Positions 47,901-57,099 of a stretch of DNA of 57,099 nucleotides are shown here, in pieces. Each line of letters opens with the position of its first letter. Position 1 is the stretch's first letter. Under the pieces are notes generated by a model. It was given only the letters and a program-made list of their open reading frames with translations, was not told where the DNA came from and ran no database searches. The translations under genes and the position numbers were made by a program. This stretch comes from an uncultured Parabacteroides sp. (GTDB taxonomy: Bacteria; Bacteroidota; Bacteroidia; Bacteroidales; Tannerellaceae): NCBI GenBank assembly GCA_949295065.1, contig CASFJQ010000014.1, positions 1 to 57,099 on the forward strand, written 5' to 3'.

Positions 47901-50900
47901 TGGCTGTTTTTAGGAAATTTCTTCTATTGAGTTCCATAGTGATAGTTATTTAAATTTAAAGAGTTTTTATCCCCATACTTTATTTTGAGGATAAAAACTC
48001 TTTATATGTTATAAGATAGACTTATTTTTTATCGACAGGTTTACCTGGAACAGGAACAGTGAATGAGCTCATATCCATTTTACCCAAATTCAAATCTTTT
48101 GGAGTATAATCAAGTGGAGAAGCTGTCATTGCATCCCAAGTAGTTTCGCTACCTGTGTAAGCAGATTCACGTCCCATGATAGCAGCCATATTAGCTACAG
48201 CTGTTTCAGTTGCCTGCTGGATAGGTTTCTTGCTACGGATACAGTTAATCCAGTTTACATGTTCCAATGTATATGGGTCAACTTGTTTGTATTTAGCCTT
48301 TTCAGCTTCATGATCATATTTCCAAACAACATTACCAGCCAAATCTTTGATTTCCATTGTAGCACTGTTCCAAGAACCCTTTGTACCCTGGATAAATTCG
48401 CTTACGTTGTTTGCACAACCGTCAACCTGACGGCACATACTATGCAAATGGATACCATTTTCCATAGTGAAATCTACGCTGAAGTTATCATACTGGTCAC
48501 CAGTAAGACGACGCTGACGAGAACCGAAACCAACAGCTTTTACAGGTTTCAAACCACTGAACCATGTAAATACGTCGATATTGTGAACGTGCTGTTCTAC
48601 GATATGGTCACCAGACAACCATTTCCAGTTAACCCAGTCCTTAATCATCCATTCGCAGTCGCTCCAGCCCTGCTGACGTTCGCGATACCACAACATACTC
48701 TGGTTCCAGTAAACTGTACCGCCAGTGATTTCACCGATCATACCTTCCATAATTTTCTTGTATGATTCAATGTAGCTACGCTGGTGGTGACGCTGAGTAC
48801 CAGTAACAACAGACAAACCTTTAGCTTCTGCCTGTTTAGCTGTAGCCATAATTGTACGATAACCTGCTGGATCTACACAGATAGGTTTTTCCAAGAATGA
48901 ATGTTTACCTTTTTCTGTTGCATATTGGAAATGCAAAGGACGGAAAACAGGAGGAGTAGCAATGATAACAACATCTACACCACTGTCAATTACCTGTTTG
49001 TATGCATCCAAACCAACAAAGCGTTTGTCAGCTGGAATATCTATATTTTTTTCTTTCTTCAATTTGTCAGCCAAAGCATCAACCCTTTCCTGGAATGTAT
49101 CTGCAAGAGCTGTGATTGTTACACCGTTTGCAGCATTAAGGAAGTTGAAAGCAGCACCTGAACCACGGCCACCGCAACCGATAATACCAGCCTTAAGTTC
49201 CTGTCCGTCGCTTGCCAAATCTGGCAATTCTGGAGCATAATAACTTCCTGGTTCTTTCAAAGGTTTGTTTGCACTGCTACCTTCAGCAGATCCACCACCG
49301 CAAGATGTCAATACACTTGCTGTACCTGTACCCATAGCTCCAAGAGCTCCTGCCATTACTGAACTTTTCAGAAATGATCTTCTACTAATTCCGTTTTCTT
49401 TTTTCATGATATAAATATTAAAGCTTTCTGTATTGTTTATTTGTTATTGTATTCACAAACTACTCGGAAGCCAATTCCTTTGATGTCTGAATACCACCAA
49501 ATACTTTTTGGCTGCTGAGGATCGGTCTTAAGCCACAAATCATGTTGTGTACATCCTCGAGATGCGCATCTTACATCTGCTGCGTCTGATGTATAGTTAC
49601 CACCTCTGACTACCCATTCTGTACCTTCTGTTACTAATGGATTTGTCACATTATCTCCACTCTTCTTATATGCTTCAGGATCGTATTTATCAGCACAATA
49701 TTCCAAAACACTACCCAACATATTCTTCAGTCCAAAAGGATTTGCTTTAACAACTTCCGGATCCTGAGTCTTATTCTGACTGTTCTTAGCATAAATCACA
49801 TAAGAACTTATACTGTCAGTTTTTGCTGCAAAGAATTTTCTCCAGAAACCTTGATCAGAGAAATCTGATGGATCACCACTGAAGAAGTATGGAGTTTCAC
49901 TGCCACCTCTAGCAGCATATTCCCATTCAGCTTCAGTCGGGAGTCTGTATTTCTTACCTGTCTTTTTAGACAACCACTGACAGAATGTTTCTGCAGCATA
50001 ATGTGTCATAGTAATGGCAGGTCTGTTTCCACCACCCCAACCTTGATCAGGGAATCCGAATGGAGGAGTCGGTCCTGAAATAGCATCAACATTAGGATCA
50101 CTGTTATTTGCATAAACAGTTTCTGGTGGAGTTCTACCCTCACTCATTGTATTTCCATAAAATGCCCAATACTGATCCCAAGTAACTTCCAACTCTGCCA
50201 TAAAGAACTGGTCAACAGTAACTGTACGAACAGGGCTTTCGTCATCTTTATGGAAATCCTCGCTTTCAGGACTACCCATTTTAAATGTTCCGCCAGGAAT
50301 AGCTTTCATGTTGAAAGAAACTGCTGTTCCGGGAATTTGTTCTGTATAGTCTTCAAATGCAGTTACAGTTGTAGCTTCTTTAAAGAATTTGCTTGTATCA
50401 ACTGCTGCCGCAGCGTCCAAGCCCGGAATACCACTCATTTTTGAATGGTTATAATTAGGATTGTAATGTCCGGCATCAAGGTGACAGCTTATACATTGCA
50501 AATCCAATTTCTTTTCATTCTCTTCATAATAAAGATGGGCAGTAATTCCATCATTTGTTATTCCTTCAGGGAACAGATTCTGATGACACTCTTTGCAAGA
50601 TTCGTTAGGAATATATTTTATAGCATGCTCTAGCTCGGACTTTTGTTCCCAGTTAAAGTCCGCACTGTCTTTCGTAAAGTAAGACCAAGCATCTGTAAGA
50701 CCAAGTTTTAATTTCGCAGAATAATGATTCCATGTCTGGCTCTGAGGCGGAAGGTGACAATCAACGCAATGTGTCAACACTCCACTTCCGTTATTGACAT
50801 GCTTTGATAATTTCCAGCTATCATATACGTGCGGATGTACGTGGCACATCATACAGGATTCATCGCTTGAGAAATATACCGATGTTTTATATGCTCCTAT

Positions 50901-51139
50901 CATTATGCCAGCACCCAGCACGATACCTATGCCGAGAATAAATTTCTTTGAAGAAAAAAAGTTCTTTTTTTTCTTTATCTTTTCAAAGTTGTTATTTGTA
51001 GTCATGCACAAATGTAATTTTTATGGTATTTCACGTTAGCAAAAATCGGGAATAAAAATACTAATTTCCTTAAAAAGGAAAAAAGATTTTATCCCCGATT
51101 TTCTAAAAGTGATTATAATTTAACTTTTTTAACCAATTA

Positions 51140-54280
<3,141 letters not shown>

Positions 54281-57099
54281 TTACTTAGCAAATATACGTT
54301 ATAGATTTTTATAAAAGAAAAAAACAATAAAAAAAGTTCAAAAATTAGATTTATATGTGCTGTTGATACGAAAAGTTGAAAATGTCATACTCAACTGATT
54401 ATTCCAAGGTCTTTGGCAACTCTGCATGCTTCAATCGAGTTTTTCACCTTTAGCTTACCCAGGATTTCCTGCCTGTGCCTGCTCACTGTGTTTATGCTGA
54501 TAGATAAAGATTCTGCAATATTTTTGCTCATCAAACCTTTATCTATGAGTTTTAATATTTGCATTTCCCTTTCAGACAAAATTTTCGGGCACTTCCTTTT
54601 CCCCATTTCGGTTATATCTCCTGTTGCCGAATTAACCAAAACACTGTTATGTGGAATATCTGATATAAGCGGGTAGTATAAACACAAAGCCAGCCATAAA
54701 CTGTTGTCAACCGGAGATGAGACGTAAAATATCCTGTGAACAACAGGAATGAAATTCCCGTTTTTATTCCTCATCCTCAACTTATTTATAAGATAATAAT
54801 CGGAACGTTTCTTTTTTGGAAGATGTTTGATAAAATGAAAGAATCTCAGCTCCTGCAAATATTTATTATATAAATCTTCCGGGAAGATAAGGTTTAGTAT
54901 TTCCTTTTCCCAAATTGAATTAATCCTATCTCCTTCTCCTGGAATATTCTTTAATCCTAACACGGTTGAAAAGCTACCATGATATATATAGCTTTTGTTT
55001 GATTGCATGTCGCTCAGCACGGAAATGCAATTTTCTATTTCCGAATAACCTTTTGCTATTGTTTTATATTTTTCCAGTTCTTTGTTATATATAACTTTCT
55101 CAAAAGAAGAAAAACTTTGTTGAGATAGTTCATCATTCAATTTGTCTGCTATTTCCATGCAAAATGGTTATTTATAATTATTGTGCTTATTGTTTCAACA
55201 ATCTACTTTTGCAAATGTAATGAAAAACGTAATTAAGAATGGAAACTGAAAAAGAAAAGTGCCACAGAGGTTTGCTTTATGATGCCAACAATGATAAAGA
55301 GCTGCTTGCGGAACGACAAGTGTGCAAGGACCTTTGTTATGAATATAACCAGCTTCGTCCGTCGGAACTTGGGAAAAGGGAAGAAATAATAAAGCACTTG
55401 CTTGGAAAAACAGGTGATAAATTTCTTATCGAACAACCTTTTTACTGTGATTATGGATATAATATAGAAATAGGTGAAAACTTCTATGCCAATGTCAATT
55501 GCGTGATACTTGATGGCGCGAAGGTCCGTTTCGGGGATAATGTTTTTATTGCTCCTAATTGTGGATTCTACACTGCCGGACATCCTTTTGATATTAAACA
55601 AAGAAACGATGGATTGGAATATGCCTATCCGATTACGATAGGGAATAATGTGTGGATTGGAGCTCAGGTTTGCGTTTTGCCCGGAGTGACAATAGGCGAC
55701 AATTGTGTAATTGGAGCCGGAAGCGTCGTCACAAAAGATATTCCTGCAAATTCGCTGGCTGTAGGAAATCCTTGTAAGGTGATTCGGGAGTTAAGCAGAT
55801 AAAACCTGTTTCTTTTATTCTGCAACCTTGTCAACCAGTCAATTCTTTCCTTGAAAATATTTATAATGTAAAACATAAAAACTATAGTAAAAATGACAAA
55901 AAAACTATTCGTGAGCTTGATGCTCTTGTTTGCATCTCAATTATCTTTTTCTCAGACATTGGAGAAAATGCAGTGGTTCAACGAACCGGAGAAATGGGAA
56001 ATAAAAGATAAAACCCTGACAATGTTCGTAACCCCGCAAAGTGACTATTGGCGTATTTCCCACTACGGCTTCACCGTTGACGACGCGCCTTTCTATTATG
56101 CAAATTATGGCGGTGAGTTTGAAGCCAAAGTAAAAATCACAGGTAAATACAAATCCCGTTTCGATCAGGCAGGTCTGATGATTCGTATCGACCATGAAAA
56201 TTACATCAAAGCCGGAATCGAATTTGTTGACGGCAAGTATAATTTAAGCACAGTTGTTACTCATAATACTTCAGACTGGAGTGTGATTACTCTCGAAGAA
56301 TCTGTTCCTTATATATGGATAAAAGCTGTAAGACGTTTGGATGCAATTGAGATTTTCTATTCGTTTGACGACAAGGAATATGTTATGATGCGCAATGCCT
56401 GGATGAAGGACAACACACCGGTTCAGGTCGGTATTATGGCTGCTTGTCCGGACGGTGACGGATTTGATGTAACTTTCGAACATTTCAAAGTTAAGCATCT
56501 TCCTGATATGAGAAGATTGGAGTGGCTTAAGAATAATGCGGAATAATATTAATTATTTTGCAGGGTTACTAGCTGACAAGGAAACTAGTTGGCGAAGTAA
56601 CTGACTCTAGAACAATGGGCTGAAAACCTCAAGTTATATATTTAAGGTTTTCAGCCTTATTTTTTGTTTGCAAGTCCAGCTGTCAAGGCAGCAGACACAA
56701 GACAACAACCAGAAAAGCTTTAAATTATACAGGCGGATATTGCTATACAATCAAGCTGATAATAAAAGAACGAAAGGCTGCTTCCCCGAAGAGAAACAGC
56801 CTTCCTTAGACATTTAATTTTTATTCACACGCCCTTTCATTCCTCACGGAGTTACTTTTTTATGGGCTTAGAACGTTTTTTAATTACACTATTATTATTA
56901 ATAACTAAAAATTAAAGGTTTCACTCTCACGAGCTACTTTATAAATTGAAAATTGAGAATTGAAAATTGAAATCATCATCCAACCCAATCCTCAATTTTC
57001 TTTTTTACTTCGTATAGTTTATTGAATCTGAAAGTTTACTCACCGGAATCTAGTTTATATTAATCTGAAAGTTTACTCACCGAACCTTTAATTTTCAAT

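Overview
The window reads as a chromosomal segment of a Bacteroidales bacterium close to Bacteroides. Four things point there: AT-rich DNA; promoters of the Bacteroidetes type (TTTG, about 19 bases, TAnnTTTG) in front of many genes; protein families typical of that order (PCMD lipoprotein, DUF3078 barrel, C10 protease with a type IX sorting tail, ADP-forming acetyl-CoA synthetase, a REC/PPDK-like protein); and the gene order leuA-leuC-leuD-citramalate synthase-leuB. The species cannot be fixed from sequence alone. No phage, plasmid backbone, transposase, integrase or CRISPR array was found. Three tRNA genes are present (Phe-GAA, Pro-CGG, Ser-UGA).

Layout. 1-2.1 kb: surface lipoprotein and outer-membrane barrel. 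2.3-7.0 kb (minus strand): fused acetyl-CoA synthetase (ADP-forming) and penicillin-binding protein 1A. 7.5-12.6 kb (plus): small membrane protein, a 988-residue REC-REC-PPDK-N protein, two tRNAs and a J-domain protein. 12.7-22.3 kb: yidC-pyrG (minus), a DUF3078 protein (plus) and sbcC-sbcD (minus). 22.8-26.4 kb (plus): degenerate retropepsin-like protein, thioredoxin lipoprotein, pabB and pabC; tRNA-Ser lies between on the minus strand. 26.3-35.6 kb (minus): recQ and the branched-chain amino-acid operon with its leader. 36.0-38.9 kb (plus): purN, lpxK, thiL. 39-41.5 kb: secreted C10 protease (minus). 42.6-45.5 kb (plus): gltX, waaA. 45.7-51.0 kb (minus): tetraheme cytochrome/FGE fusion, exported Gfo/Idh/MocA oxidoreductase, exported TIM-barrel isomerase, hemerythrin-like protein and LuxR regulator. 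51.1-56.5 kb: GH2 beta-galactosidase and a LuxR regulator (minus), then a sugar acetyltransferase and a DUF1349 protein (plus).

Most striking signals. (1) Upstream of leuA is a complete candidate attenuator: promoter, a 26-codon leader peptide with six Leu codons and an Ile-Ile-Leu-Leu run, an intrinsic terminator, and a sequence over the leader stop codon that can pair with the terminator loop. The Ile/Leu mixture fits the operon's content of leucine genes plus a citramalate-synthase-like gene. (2) Three divergent intergenic regions each hold a short AT-rich tandem array (7176-7260, 22415-22501, 41721-41830). Their sequences differ but the design is shared: 16-17 bp core, 21-23 bp period (about two helical turns), 4-5 copies. 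Two arrays are built from 7-3-7 palindromes. (3) A dispersed intergenic element built from GTTGACAAG/CTTGTCAAC and GTTTCGCAAG words recurs at least ten times, including inside the leu operon and just upstream of gltX. (4) A cytochrome c-FGE fusion heads an operon for exported sugar oxidoreduction.

All start choices, promoters and hairpins are read by eye. No alignment, folding or database search was run.
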